Below are positions 34,080-46,687 of a stretch of 64,000 nt of DNA, piece by piece. Each line of letters opens with the position of its first letter. Positions within the stretch are counted from its first letter, which is position 1. The translations under genes were made by a program, and so were the position numbers. This stretch comes from Actibacterium lipolyticum. GTDB taxonomy: Bacteria; Pseudomonadota; Alphaproteobacteria; Rhodobacterales; Rhodobacteraceae. Location: NCBI RefSeq assembly GCF_900184935.1, contig NZ_FXYE01000002.1, positions 868,001-932,000 on the forward strand. Direction: 5' to 3'. Below the pieces are notes generated by a model that searched no databases, was not told the origin of the DNA, and saw only the letters and a list, made by a program, of their open reading frames with translations.

Positions 34080-35006
34080 ATGGCCTACGTAAACAACATC
34101 AAAATGTTCGTCCGTGTCTATGATTTGGGCAGCATGAGCGCGGCCGCGCGCGATCAGCGCACCTCGCCCGCTGTTGCCTCGTCACGTATCGCAGAGCTGG
34201 AAAAGCACCTTGGCGTGCGCCTGTTTAACCGCACCACGCGGGCGTTAAAGCCCACCGAAAACGGGCGGCTGTTTTACGACGGGGCCCGCAATATCCTTGA
34301 TACGATAGAGGAGGCCGAAGCCCGCGTTATCCAATCCACCGACAGCCCGCGGGGCACGGTTTTTGTCGCCGCGCCGTTGGGTGTTGGGCGGCGGTTCATT
34401 GCACCGCACGTGCCCGCGTTCAAGGATATGTATCCGCAGATCAACATTCGTCTTCGCATGTCTGACCGCGTGATCGACGTCACCGGCGAAGGGCTGGATG
34501 TGGCGTTTCACCTTGGCCCCTTGGCCGATAGCGATTTGAAGGTCCGCGCCATTGCCGAATGTCAGCGCGTTCTTTGCGCCGCCCCATCCTACATCGCGCG
34601 ACGCGGAACCCCCAAGGATGGAGCCGCCCTTATCGCCGATAGCCACGACTGCCTGAACCTGCGCTTTCCCGGCGCGAAAGAGTTCCGCTGGCCCCTTATG
34701 ACCCCCGAAGGGCCACAGCGGTTCGACATCACCGGCCCGCTGGAATCTGACGATGGCGATGTGCTGACCGAATGGGCGCTGGCCGGGCGCGGGATCGTCC
34801 TGAAACCCGCGTTCGAAGTTGCACAGTACTTGGCCAGCGGCGCGTTGGTCGCCGTTGCCACGGAAACGCCGCCGGTGCCGACGCAGCTTGCCTGCCTTTA
34901 CCCATCACGCCGGTTCAAAGACACCAAGGTACGCCTGTTCGTCGATTTCATGGTCACCCGCTGCCGCGAGGAATTGGCGACCAGCTTGGCTCAGCTACCG
35001 CGATAG
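34080..35006 (+). CDS. LysR-family regulator of urate catabolism (inferred)
   Basis: A 308-residue LysR regulator with an N-terminal winged helix (MSAAARDQRTSPAVASSRIAELE) and a C-terminal ligand-binding domain (GTVFVAAPLGVGRRFIAPHV onward). It lies between puuD and uraH, transcribed away from puuD. Its 3' end overlaps uraH by 16 bp. T-N11-A dyads occur in its own upstream region and before puuE. The inducer is probably a purine-degradation intermediate, inferred from position. Confidence 0.85.
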   Translation: MAYVNNIKMFVRVYDLGSMSAAARDQRTSPAVASSRIAELEKHLGVRLFNRTTRALKPTENGRLFYDGARNILDTIEEAEARVIQSTDSPRGTVFVAAPLGVGRRFIAPHVPAFKDMYPQINIRLRMSDRVIDVTGEGLDVAFHLGPLADSDLKVRAIAECQRVLCAAPSYIARRGTPKDGAALIADSHDCLNLRFPGAKEFRWPLMTPEGPQRFDITGPLESDDGDVLTEWALAGRGIVLKPAFEVAQYLASGALVAVATETPPVPTQLACLYPSRRFKDTKVRLFVDFMVTRCREELATSLAQLPR

Positions 35007-35356
35007 GTGGAATAGCCGAACGGCGACAGCAACAGCGGCACATGGTAATGCGCAGTGTCGTCATCGACGCCGAACCGAATGGGAACCGTGTCTAAAAACA
35101 GGTTCTCGCCCGTCACCTGCCCTGTGCTGCGAAGATAGTCACCGGTGAAAAAGATCAACTCGTACTGGCCGGCCTTGAACTTCCCATCGGGCAAGATCGG
35201 GCTGTCGGTGCGCCCGTCGGCGTTTGTCACGGCCTCAGCTATCTTACGATGGCTGTTGCCAGAAACCCGATACAGCGCGATGTTTATCCCCGCTGCCGGA
35301 ACGCCGCGCGCTGTGTCCAAAACATGCGTTGTCAAATAGCCGCCCGTCTTTGCCAT
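34991..35356 (-). CDS. uraH: 5-hydroxyisourate hydrolase
   Basis: Transthyretin-related enzyme of 121 residues that hydrolyses 5-hydroxyisourate to OHCU. Signature segments are LTTHVLDTARGVPA at the start (catalytic His), HYHVPLLLSPFGYSTYRGS at the end and an internal arginine-containing loop. The complete YSTYRGS ending marks a true HIUase rather than a transthyretin. It is divergent from puuE-uraD. Confidence 0.94.
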   Translation of the reverse strand: MAKTGGYLTTHVLDTARGVPAAGINIALYRVSGNSHRKIAEAVTNADGRTDSPILPDGKFKAGQYELIFFTGDYLRSTGQVTGENLFLDTVPIRFGVDDDTAHYHVPLLLSPFGYSTYRGS

Positions 35357-35435
35357 GCCTGTTTCCTTTGCCAGTTGCCTGTTTCATCATCTTTAATACA
35401 TGTATCGCCCCGATTTGGCGCGTTTTCGAAGCCCC

Positions 35436-35448
35436 TGAAAGTCTTTCA
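35436..35448. promoter_or_regulatory. Candidate LysR-type binding site in the uraH/puuE gap
   Basis: TGAAA-GTC-TTTCA is a perfect dyad fitting T-N11-A, 68 bp before the puuE-uraD start. A second dyad, TTTCA-N9-TGAAA (35444-35462), overlaps it. Together with the dyad at 34035 this suggests one LysR regulator controls the cluster. Confidence 0.45.
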
Positions 35449-35516
35449 ATATTTTCTTGAAAAATGCCAAAAGGGAACTGTCATAGACACGTCATATCCA
35501 ATCAGGAGAAGCAAGC

Positions 35517-36935
35517 GTGACGCGATACCCTCGTGATATGCGCGGGCACGGTTCCACACCGCCCGACCCGAAATGGCCCAACGGGGCCCGCATCGCCGTT
35601 CAATTCGTCATCAATTACGAAGAGGGCGGCGAAAACTGCATTCTGCACGGCGATGCCGCGTCCGAGGCATTCTTGTCCGAAATCGTCGGGGCCGCACCAT
35701 GGCCGGGCCAGCGCCATTGGAACATGGAGTCGATCTATGAATACGGTGCGCGTGCCGGCTTCTGGCGGCTGCACCGGTTGTTCACCGGCGAAAAGGTTCC
35801 TGTCACCGTCTACGGCGTGGCCACCGCCCTTGCCCGTTCGCCCGAACAGGTCGAAGCGATGCAAACCGCCGACTGGGAAATCGCCAGCCACGGCCTAAAA
35901 TGGATCGAATACAAAGACGCCGCTGCTGAAGATGAGCGCGCCGACATGGCAGAAGCGATCCGCCTTCATACCGAAGTCACCGGCGAACGCCCGCGCGGCT
36001 GGTACACCGGGCGCTGTTCTGACAACACCGTGCGTTTGGCCGCCGAAGAAGGCGGGTTCGACTATGTCGCTGATACCTATGCCGATGACCTTCCGTATTG
36101 GATGCATATCGGTGACCGGGATCAGCTTATCGTGCCCTATACGCTGGATACGAACGACATGCGCTTTGCCACGCCGCAGGGGTTCAACTCTGGCGATCAG
36201 TTCTTTGCCTACCTGCGCGACAGTTTCGATGCGCTATATGCGGAAGGCTCGCATGGGCAGGCCAAGATGCTGTCCATCGGTCTTCATTGCCGCCTTGTCG
36301 GTCGCCCCGGCCGTATCGAAGCCGTGCGCAAATTCATCGAATACGCCAAGCGCCACGCCGGCGTCTGGTTCGCACGCCGCATCGACATTGCCGAACACTG
36401 GGCCGCAAACCACCCACCCCAGCGGTTCAAGCGCCCGTCAGAAATGACCAAAGACGCCTTCGTCGCGGCCTTTGGTGGTGTGTTCGAACATTCCGCTTGG
36501 GTCGCCGAACGCGCCCATGCGCTGGAACTTGGCCCTGCGCATGATTGCGCCGTGGGGGTGCATTCCACCCTTGCCCGCGCCTTCCGCTCTGCGTCAGACG
36601 AGGAACGGCTGGACGTGCTAAACGCGCACCCCGACCTTGCCGGAAAACTGGCCGCCGCCAAACGCCTGACGGATGAAAGCACCGCAGAACAAGCCAGCGC
36701 CGGGTTGGATGCCCTAACCGACGATGAACGCGCGGCCTTTACCAAGTTGAACGCCGATTACACCGCTAAGTTCGGCTTTCCCTTCATCATCGCCGTGCGC
36801 GACCATGACAAGGCGGGCATCCTTGCCGCCTTTGAAACGCGGTTGAACAACGACCGCGCCACCGAATTCAAAACCGCATGTCAGCAGGTAGAGCGTATCG
36901 CCCGCCTGCGCCTGAACGATATGCTGCCCTCTTAA
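35517..36935 (+). CDS. puuE: Bifunctional allantoinase PuuE / OHCU decarboxylase UraD
   Basis: A 472-residue fusion. Residues 1 to about 303 are a polysaccharide-deacetylase-fold allantoinase (MRGHGSTPPDPKWPNGARIAVQFVINYEEG, then EIASHGLKW and GLHCRLVGRPGR). Residues about 305-472 are UraD (FVAAFGGVFEHSAWVAERA, NAHPDLAGKLA, then FGFPFIIAVR). It decarboxylates OHCU to S-allantoin and then opens allantoin to allantoate. The start is a GTG at 35517 with AGGAG nine bases upstream. It leads the operon with allantoicase and ureidoglycolate lyase. Confidence 0.93.
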   Translation: MTRYPRDMRGHGSTPPDPKWPNGARIAVQFVINYEEGGENCILHGDAASEAFLSEIVGAAPWPGQRHWNMESIYEYGARAGFWRLHRLFTGEKVPVTVYGVATALARSPEQVEAMQTADWEIASHGLKWIEYKDAAAEDERADMAEAIRLHTEVTGERPRGWYTGRCSDNTVRLAAEEGGFDYVADTYADDLPYWMHIGDRDQLIVPYTLDTNDMRFATPQGFNSGDQFFAYLRDSFDALYAEGSHGQAKMLSIGLHCRLVGRPGRIEAVRKFIEYAKRHAGVWFARRIDIAEHWAANHPPQRFKRPSEMTKDAFVAAFGGVFEHSAWVAERAHALELGPAHDCAVGVHSTLARAFRSASDEERLDVLNAHPDLAGKLAAAKRLTDESTAEQASAGLDALTDDERAAFTKLNADYTAKFGFPFIIAVRDHDKAGILAAFETRLNNDRATEFKTACQQVERIARLRLNDMLPS

Positions 36936-36950
36936 ACAAGAAGAACAAAC

Positions 36951-37964
36951 ATGCCCTCGATCGAGTCTCTGAACCCCGATGTTCCGCTTTATGCCCGCAC
37001 AGGCATCAACCTTGCCTCTGCTGGGTTGGGCGCAAAGGCGGTTTCGGCCACCAATGAATTCTTCGCCCCGCTGGAACGCATGCTGGACGATCACGACCCC
37101 GTTTTTATCCCTGATAAATTCGACGACCACGGCAAATGGATGGACGGCTGGGAAAGTCAGCGCCGCCGCGATGGCGGGCACGACCATGCCACCATCAAAC
37201 TGGCTGCGCCGGGTCGTATCCTTGGCTTTGACGTCGATACCGCGCATTTCACCGGCAACTATGCCCCCGCCTGCATGATCGAAGCCTGCAGTGTTAAGGG
37301 CGATGACCTGACAGACGCGACGTGGGTCAAGATCCTGCCCAACAAACCGCTGGGCGCCAACGCCAACCACTTTTTCAAATGCGACAGCTTTGAAAGCTGG
37401 ACCCACCTGCGCCTGCATATCTATCCCGATGGCGGCGTGGCCCGCCTGCGCGTGTTCGGCGTGCCAGAGCTGGACCCGATGGACAACGGCCAAGACATCG
37501 ATCTGGTCTCGGCCCTGAACGGCGGGCGTATCTTGGCGTTTTCCGATGCGCATTACGGCAGCTACCATCGGCTGTTGGCTCCGGGTCGCGGGGTCAACAT
37601 GGGCGACGGTTGGGAAACCCGCCGCCGTCGTGAACCCGGCTATGACTGGATGATCCTTGCCCTTGGCGCGCGCGGGCGCATTACCAATGCCGTGGTCGAC
37701 ACCGCCCATTTCAAAGGAAACTTCCCCGACAGATGCTCCATCCAAGCGGCGGATTTGCAGACCTTCGGCGATGGGCTGACGGACGCATTGATCACGGATT
37801 CGATGTTCTGGCGCACCTTGTTGCCCGAACAACGGCTGACGGCGGATTCCATCCACGAATTCAACGACGCGCTGGATGATCTGGGCCCCGTGACCCACGT
37901 TCGGTTCAACATCTTCCCCGACGGCGGCGTCAGCCGGTTGCGTCTGTTCGGTCGCCCTGAATGA
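36951..37964 (+). CDS. alc: Allantoicase
   Basis: Hydrolyses allantoate to ureidoglycolate and urea. The 337-residue protein shows the two similar jelly-roll halves of the family. FDDHGKWMDGWESQRRR and GWETRRRREPGYDWMIL are equivalent segments, as are VDTAHFTGNYAP and VDTAHFKGNFPD, and each half ends with DGGVARLRVFG or DGGVSRLRLFG. It is encoded 15 bp after puuE-uraD and overlaps the next gene by ATGA. Confidence 0.94.
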   Translation: MPSIESLNPDVPLYARTGINLASAGLGAKAVSATNEFFAPLERMLDDHDPVFIPDKFDDHGKWMDGWESQRRRDGGHDHATIKLAAPGRILGFDVDTAHFTGNYAPACMIEACSVKGDDLTDATWVKILPNKPLGANANHFFKCDSFESWTHLRLHIYPDGGVARLRVFGVPELDPMDNGQDIDLVSALNGGRILAFSDAHYGSYHRLLAPGRGVNMGDGWETRRRREPGYDWMILALGARGRITNAVVDTAHFKGNFPDRCSIQAADLQTFGDGLTDALITDSMFWRTLLPEQRLTADSIHEFNDALDDLGPVTHVRFNIFPDGGVSRLRLFGRPE

Positions 37965-38449
37965 GCGATACCGTCACGATCCAGCCCCTTACGGCCCAGG
38001 CCTTCGCGCCATTCGGGGATGTGCTGGATTGCGCGGGCGACCCTGACAAGATCATTAATCAGGGCCTGTGCGGGCGGTTCCATGACCGCGCGCAGATGGA
38101 TTTTGGCCCAGATGGGCGCGCCGGGATCAGCCTGTTCAAGGCTCAGCCCCGCGCCCTGCCCCTGACGCTGGATTTGATGGAACGTCACCCAGACGGCAGC
38201 CAAGCCTTCATCCCGATGAGCGAACACCCCTTTCTGGTAATCACTGCCCCTGATGATGGCGGAAAACCGGGCGCGCCGCTGGCGTTTCTTACATCCCCCG
38301 GCCAAGGCATCAACTTTCACCGCGGCACATGGCACGGGGTTCTGACCCCTCTTCACGCCCCCGGCTTGTTCGCCGTGATCGACCGCATCGGCAACACCCC
38401 CAACCTAGAGGAGCACACCCTAACACCCCATTACACCGTTCAATTCTGA
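37961..38449 (+). CDS. allA: Ureidoglycolate lyase
   Basis: Splits ureidoglycolate to glyoxylate and urea, the last step of the pathway. The 162-residue cupin-type protein has the family features FAPFGDVLD, IINQGLCGRFHDRA, ERHPDGSQAFIPM and NFHRGTWHGVLTPL, which carry the substrate-binding and metal-site residues. It is coupled by ATGA to allantoicase. Confidence 0.92.
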   Translation: MSDTVTIQPLTAQAFAPFGDVLDCAGDPDKIINQGLCGRFHDRAQMDFGPDGRAGISLFKAQPRALPLTLDLMERHPDGSQAFIPMSEHPFLVITAPDDGGKPGAPLAFLTSPGQGINFHRGTWHGVLTPLHAPGLFAVIDRIGNTPNLEEHTLTPHYTVQF

Positions 38450-38513
38450 TGATTTTGTAACGCCACACTCATAAGCGGCGGCAAAATGGAACGAGGTCTA
38501 ACAGGAGAGAATA

Positions 38514-39959
38514 ATGACAAAGAATTCGATTGGAACCGCGGCCCAGCTGCGCGACCCAAATTACACACCAGCATTGGCCAAGGCGATCCCGCTGGGCATC
38601 CAACATGTGCTGGCAATGTTCGTTTCCAACGTGACGCCCGCGATTATCGTGGCGGGTGCGGCTGGGTTTGGGTTTGGCTCAAACTCCCCAGATTTTCCGC
38701 AACTTTTGTACCTTATCCAAATGTCGATGCTGTTCGCCGGGGTGGCGACGCTGATCCAAACCATCGGCTTTGGCCCTGTTGGCGCGCGTTTGCCAATCGT
38801 TCAAGGCACCAGCTTTGCCTTCATCCCAATCATGATCCCGCTGGTTGCGGGCAAAGGGGTTGATGGCTTGGCCGCGCTGTTTGGCGGCGTGCTGGTCGGC
38901 GGTTTGTTCCACGCAATGCTTGGCACCGTGATTGGCAAAATCCGCTTTGCCCTGCCACCGCTGGTGACTGGGCTTGTGGTCACCATGATCGGTCTGGCGC
39001 TGGTCAAGGTCGGCATCGAATACGCCGCCGGTGGCGTTCCGGCCAAGGCAAGCGGCGCTGAAAGCTATGGCAGCTTGCTTAGCTGGTCCGCCGCGCTTGT
39101 GGTGATTTTCGTGACCCTTGCGTTGAAATTCTTTGCGCGCGGGATGCTTTCCATCTCTGCCGTGTTGATCGGCATTATCGTGGGGTATTTCTATGCCCTC
39201 GCCGTTGGGATGCTGTCGTTCGATGCAATCAGCGGAAGCTGGGCACGCTCTGCCGCGTTTGCGTTGCCGCAGCCGTTTAAATACGGGTTCGAATTCAGCG
39301 CCGCCGCGATCATCGGCTTTTGCCTTATGGCCTTCGTATCGGCCGTTGAAACGGTTGGCGACGTATCCGGCATCACCAAAGGCGGCGCAGGCCGCGAAGC
39401 CACGGATAAAGAGATTCAGGGCGCAACCTTTGCCGATGGTTTCGGCACGGCAATCGCCGGTATCTTTGGCGGGTTTCCCAACACCTCGTTCAGTCAGAAC
39501 GTTGGCCTGATCGCCATGACCGGCGTGATGAGCCGCCACGTGGTGACCATCGGCGCGATCTTCCTGATCATCTGTGGGCTGATCCCCAAGGTCGGCGGCG
39601 TTATCCGCACCATCCCGATAGAGGTGCTGGGCGGCGGCGTGATCGTCATGTTCGGCATGGTCGTGGCCGCCGGTATTTCCATGCTGTCTGACGTGGTCTG
39701 GAACCGGCGCAACATGGTGATCTTCGCCGTGGCGCTATCCGTTGGGCTTGGTCTTCAGCTAGAGGTGATGAACGTCGCCCCCGGCGCACCAAACGCGTTG
39801 CAGCACTTGCCTGACACGCTGCGCATTTTGGGGGCCTCTGGCATCTTGCCAGCGGCGTTGATCGCGATCGTCCTGAACCTTGTTCTGCCACAAGAACTGG
39901 CCGACGAAGCGACAGACCAAGTTGCGGGCGGTATGTCCGGCAACTCTCAAAACGGCTAA
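38514..39959 (+). CDS. NCS2 nucleobase permease, probably for urate/xanthine
   Basis: A 481-residue inner-membrane symporter with about 14 hydrophobic segments. It has the NCS2 features QHVLAMFVSNVTPAIIV (helix 1), QTIGFGPVGARLPIVQGTSF and FVSAVETVGDVSGITKG (helix 8 with the conserved glutamate), and NTSFSQNVGLI. It closes the urate operon, 64 bp after allA, so urate or xanthine is the likely cargo. AGGAGAG lies before the start. Confidence 0.88.
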   Translation: MTKNSIGTAAQLRDPNYTPALAKAIPLGIQHVLAMFVSNVTPAIIVAGAAGFGFGSNSPDFPQLLYLIQMSMLFAGVATLIQTIGFGPVGARLPIVQGTSFAFIPIMIPLVAGKGVDGLAALFGGVLVGGLFHAMLGTVIGKIRFALPPLVTGLVVTMIGLALVKVGIEYAAGGVPAKASGAESYGSLLSWSAALVVIFVTLALKFFARGMLSISAVLIGIIVGYFYALAVGMLSFDAISGSWARSAAFALPQPFKYGFEFSAAAIIGFCLMAFVSAVETVGDVSGITKGGAGREATDKEIQGATFADGFGTAIAGIFGGFPNTSFSQNVGLIAMTGVMSRHVVTIGAIFLIICGLIPKVGGVIRTIPIEVLGGGVIVMFGMVVAAGISMLSDVVWNRRNMVIFAVALSVGLGLQLEVMNVAPGAPNALQHLPDTLRILGASGILPAALIAIVLNLVLPQELADEATDQVAGGMSGNSQNG

Positions 39960-39967
39960 GCCACATC

Positions 39968-39990
39968 GGCCCCCGCACTGCGTGGGGGCC
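39968..39990. terminator. GC-rich hairpin between convergent genes
   Basis: GGCCCCC (39968-39974) pairs with GGGGGCC (39984-39990) over a 9-base loop, in the 38-bp gap between the permease and the oxoprolinase stops. There is no T run, so it may work as a bidirectional but weak terminator. Confidence 0.45.
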
Positions 39991-39997
39991 GGACCGT

Positions 39998-43579
<3,582 letters not shown>

Positions 43580-43593
43580 CCCTGCCCCCATTG

Positions 43594-43614
43594 GTGAAGT
43601 TTCTTTGGCTTCAC
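43594..43614. promoter_or_regulatory. Short inverted repeat before the oxoprolinase gene
   Basis: GTGAAG-N9-CTTCAC at 43594-43614, in the 63-bp space between the RND permease stop and the oxoprolinase start. It lacks a T tail, so it may be an operator rather than a terminator. Confidence 0.3.
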
Positions 43615-43642
43615 GGATGGGGTCAGGATTGTCAATCGCGCG

Positions 43643-46600
43643 CTATTCGCCGGGCTCGCGCTTAACCCGGAACACGGCCAGATACAGCGCGGGCACAAAG
43701 ACCAACGTGATGACAGTACCGGCAATGATACCGCCCATCATAGCAAAGGCCATCGGCCCCCAGAAGATCTGGCGCGAGATCGGGATAAGCGCCAAACTGG
43801 CCGCCGCCGCCGTCAGCAGGATCGGGCGGGCGCGGCTATCGCTTGCCTCGAACACGGCGTCCCATGCGGAACGGCCCGCTTTGCGCAGCACCTCAATCTC
43901 GCTCACCAAGATGATCGAGTTTCGGATCAGGATACCGACCAACGCCAGCACCCCAAGGATCGCCACAAAGCCCAGCGGCGCGCCCGATGGCACCAGCGCC
44001 GCCACCACGCCGATCAGGCCCAGCGGTGCCACGCACAGCACAACGAAGGTCAGGCGGAAGCTTTGCATTTGCACCATGATCAGGAACAGCATGATCAGGA
44101 TCATCAGTGGCACAACGGCGGCGATGGGTGCCTGACTGTCAGCGCTGGCTTCAACTGTACCGCCGACTTCGGCCTTGTACCCAAACGGTAACGCCTGATT
44201 AAACGCGGCGACCTTTTCGGCCAGATCATTAACCACCGTCGCGGGCTGATCATCGGTCGCGATGCCCCCCTTGATGGTGATCGTCGGCATCCGACTGCGT
44301 TGGTGAATAACCGGCTGTTCCGTCTCAAACCGGAACGTCGCAACCGACCGCAGCGGAATTGACGTCCCGCTTGAAGCGCTAAGCTGCAGGTTCGACAACA
44401 GCTCGACGGATTGGCGCGACGTAGCATCGCCCCGCGCGACGATATCCACCAGATAAGCGTCATCGCGCAGCTGCGTTACCGCGCTGCCGTCATAAATCGC
44501 GTTCAACGCCGACGCGATATCGCGCGAGGTCAGGCCAACCTGCCGCGCCTTGTCGTGAAGGATATCAACACGCACAACGCGGGTCGGCTCGTTCCAGTCC
44601 AGAACGATACCCGTCACCCGTTCGTCACTGGCCATCAGGCTGGCGAAATCACGGGCGTGATCGCGCAGCACCTCAATGTCCGGGCCGGACATGCGGTATT
44701 GCACAGGGCGACCAACGGGCGGGCCGATCTCTAGAAGTTTGACAAAGACATCGGTGCCGGGAAATTCGTTTTCGGCAACGGCCGTCAGTTCGGCCCGCAA
44801 CGCATCGCGCGCTTCAACCGATGGGGTCTGGATAACGATCTGGCCAGTGTTCGGCCCCGGCGTTGGCACGTCAAACGCCAACAAGAACCGCGGCGCGCCA
44901 CGGCCCACATAGGACGACCAGAACGACGCATTTTCATTGTCGATCAGGTTCTGTTCAAACCGATCCATCTGGGCCTGTGTTTGCGCGATGGAGGCGTTCT
45001 GCGGCAGGGTCATATCAACAACCAATTCCGGCCGGTCAGAGTTTGGAAAGAACTGCTGTTCGACAAACCGCATCGAAAAGACCGAAAACATAAAGGCAGC
45101 AACCGTCAGCCCGATTGTCAGCCACCGGAACCGCATCGCAACGCGCAGCACCTTGTGGAACATCCGCCGCAAACGGCCCGGCCCTGTGGAATGGTGCTTC
45201 ATCTTTGCGGGCAGCATCGTGACGCCAAGCAACGGCGCGAAAAGCACGGCCACGATCCACGAAATCACCAACGACACGGCAATCACGACGAACAAAGAGA
45301 ACGTGAATTCACCCGCCGCGGAACTGTTCAGACCTATGGGAATGAACCCCGCAACCGTCACCAACGTCCCCGACAGCATTGGAAACGCGATAGAGGTCCA
45401 CGCATATGACGCCGCCTTGCTAAGGCTTTCCCCGATTTCCAAACGCGAAATCATGGTTTCAATCGCAATCATCGCGTCATCGACCAACAACCCAAGAGAG
45501 ATAATCAGCGCCCCAAGCGATATCCGCTGCAACGTGATGCCGGTGTATTCCAAAATGACGAATGTGATGGCCAGAACCAGTGGGATGGTCACTGTCACCA
45601 CCAGCCCGGCGCGCACGCCAAGGCTGACGAAACTGACGATCAGAACGATCAACACCGCCTCAACAAGGGCTTGGATGAAATGGCCCACGGCTTCGTCTAC
45701 GACATGGGGTTGGTCGGCCACTTGATGGATTTCGATACCAATCGGCAGATCCGCCTGCGCCCGGTCGATGACCGCGCTAAGCTCTTCGCCGAAGTCGATG
45801 ATGTTGGCGCCTTTGCGCATACCAACGGCAAGGCCGATTGCCTCTTCACCGTTGAACCGGAACAGCTCCGCCGCTGGGTCTTCATAGCCACGGCGAATTT
45901 CGGCTACATCGGCAAGGCGGAAAAAGCGGTCGTCAACACGCAGGTTGATGTCTTCCAAGCTATCAACGCCAGAAAATTGCCCACCGACCCGTACCAACAT
46001 CCGTTCCGGCCCTGCATGGATCACACCCGATGGCAGGATGGCGTTCTGCGCCGCAAGGGTGGATTGCACCAGTTCCTGATTAACCCCCATCGCCGCCAGA
46101 CGTTCGGTTGAGAATTCAAGATAGATCACCTCATCCCGCGTTCCGTAAATCTCGACCTTGCCGGAATCCTCCAGCGCCTGAACAGAGCGGCGGACATCTT
46201 CGACATAGTCGCGCAATTCGCGTGGCGAAAACCCATCCGAGGTGAAGGCATAGAGGTTGCCGAAAACATCCCCGAAATTGTCGTTGAACTGAAAACCCGC
46301 AAACTCTTCTGGAAAGTCGCCCTTGATGTCGTTCATCATGTTGCGGACGGTTTGCCAGATGGTTTTCAATTGCGCCGCATCGGTGGTTGCCAACAGTTCG
46401 ACATAAACGATCGCTTCGCCGGGCCGCGTGACAGAGCGGGTGAAATCAAGCTCGTCCAGATCTTCTAGCTTTTTCTCGATCCTGTCGGTGACTTGGGTCA
46501 GCGTTTGCTGCACGTCCGCCCCCGGCAGAGCCGCGGCAATGATCATGGTTTTGATCGAAAAGTCCGGGTCTTCCTCGCGCCCGATATTCATATAGGAAAT

Positions 46601-46687
46601 CGCGCCCGCAATCAGTGAAATGATCATCAGGAACCAAACAAACGACCGGTGGTTCAGCGCCCAGTCTGACAGATTGAAACGTTTCAT
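43643..46687 (-). CDS. RND efflux permease (HAE1/AcrB family)
   Basis: A 1014-residue inner-membrane drug/proton antiporter with twelve predicted helices in two halves. Visible parts are an N-terminal helix (SFVWFLMIISLIAGAISY), GLLVDDAMIAIE with the proton-relay acidic pair in helix 4, and the C-terminal GILIRNSIILVSEIE with the periplasmic porter domains between. It resembles the single-polypeptide RND pumps common in alphaproteobacteria. It is the last gene of tetR-mfp-mfp-rnd and overlaps the adaptor by ATGA. No outer-membrane channel gene is linked. Confidence 0.92.
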   Translation of the reverse strand: MKRFNLSDWALNHRSFVWFLMIISLIAGAISYMNIGREEDPDFSIKTMIIAAALPGADVQQTLTQVTDRIEKKLEDLDELDFTRSVTRPGEAIVYVELLATTDAAQLKTIWQTVRNMMNDIKGDFPEEFAGFQFNDNFGDVFGNLYAFTSDGFSPRELRDYVEDVRRSVQALEDSGKVEIYGTRDEVIYLEFSTERLAAMGVNQELVQSTLAAQNAILPSGVIHAGPERMLVRVGGQFSGVDSLEDINLRVDDRFFRLADVAEIRRGYEDPAAELFRFNGEEAIGLAVGMRKGANIIDFGEELSAVIDRAQADLPIGIEIHQVADQPHVVDEAVGHFIQALVEAVLIVLIVSFVSLGVRAGLVVTVTIPLVLAITFVILEYTGITLQRISLGALIISLGLLVDDAMIAIETMISRLEIGESLSKAASYAWTSIAFPMLSGTLVTVAGFIPIGLNSSAAGEFTFSLFVVIAVSLVISWIVAVLFAPLLGVTMLPAKMKHHSTGPGRLRRMFHKVLRVAMRFRWLTIGLTVAAFMFSVFSMRFVEQQFFPNSDRPELVVDMTLPQNASIAQTQAQMDRFEQNLIDNENASFWSSYVGRGAPRFLLAFDVPTPGPNTGQIVIQTPSVEARDALRAELTAVAENEFPGTDVFVKLLEIGPPVGRPVQYRMSGPDIEVLRDHARDFASLMASDERVTGIVLDWNEPTRVVRVDILHDKARQVGLTSRDIASALNAIYDGSAVTQLRDDAYLVDIVARGDATSRQSVELLSNLQLSASSGTSIPLRSVATFRFETEQPVIHQRSRMPTITIKGGIATDDQPATVVNDLAEKVAAFNQALPFGYKAEVGGTVEASADSQAPIAAVVPLMILIMLFLIMVQMQSFRLTFVVLCVAPLGLIGVVAALVPSGAPLGFVAILGVLALVGILIRNSIILVSEIEVLRKAGRSAWDAVFEASDSRARPILLTAAAASLALIPISRQIFWGPMAFAMMGGIIAGTVITLVFVPALYLAVFRVKREPGE

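Noticed and set aside
36714-37898. 394-codon open frame antisense to allantoicase
   Set aside because: Shadow of a GC-rich gene with clear family motifs on the other strand.
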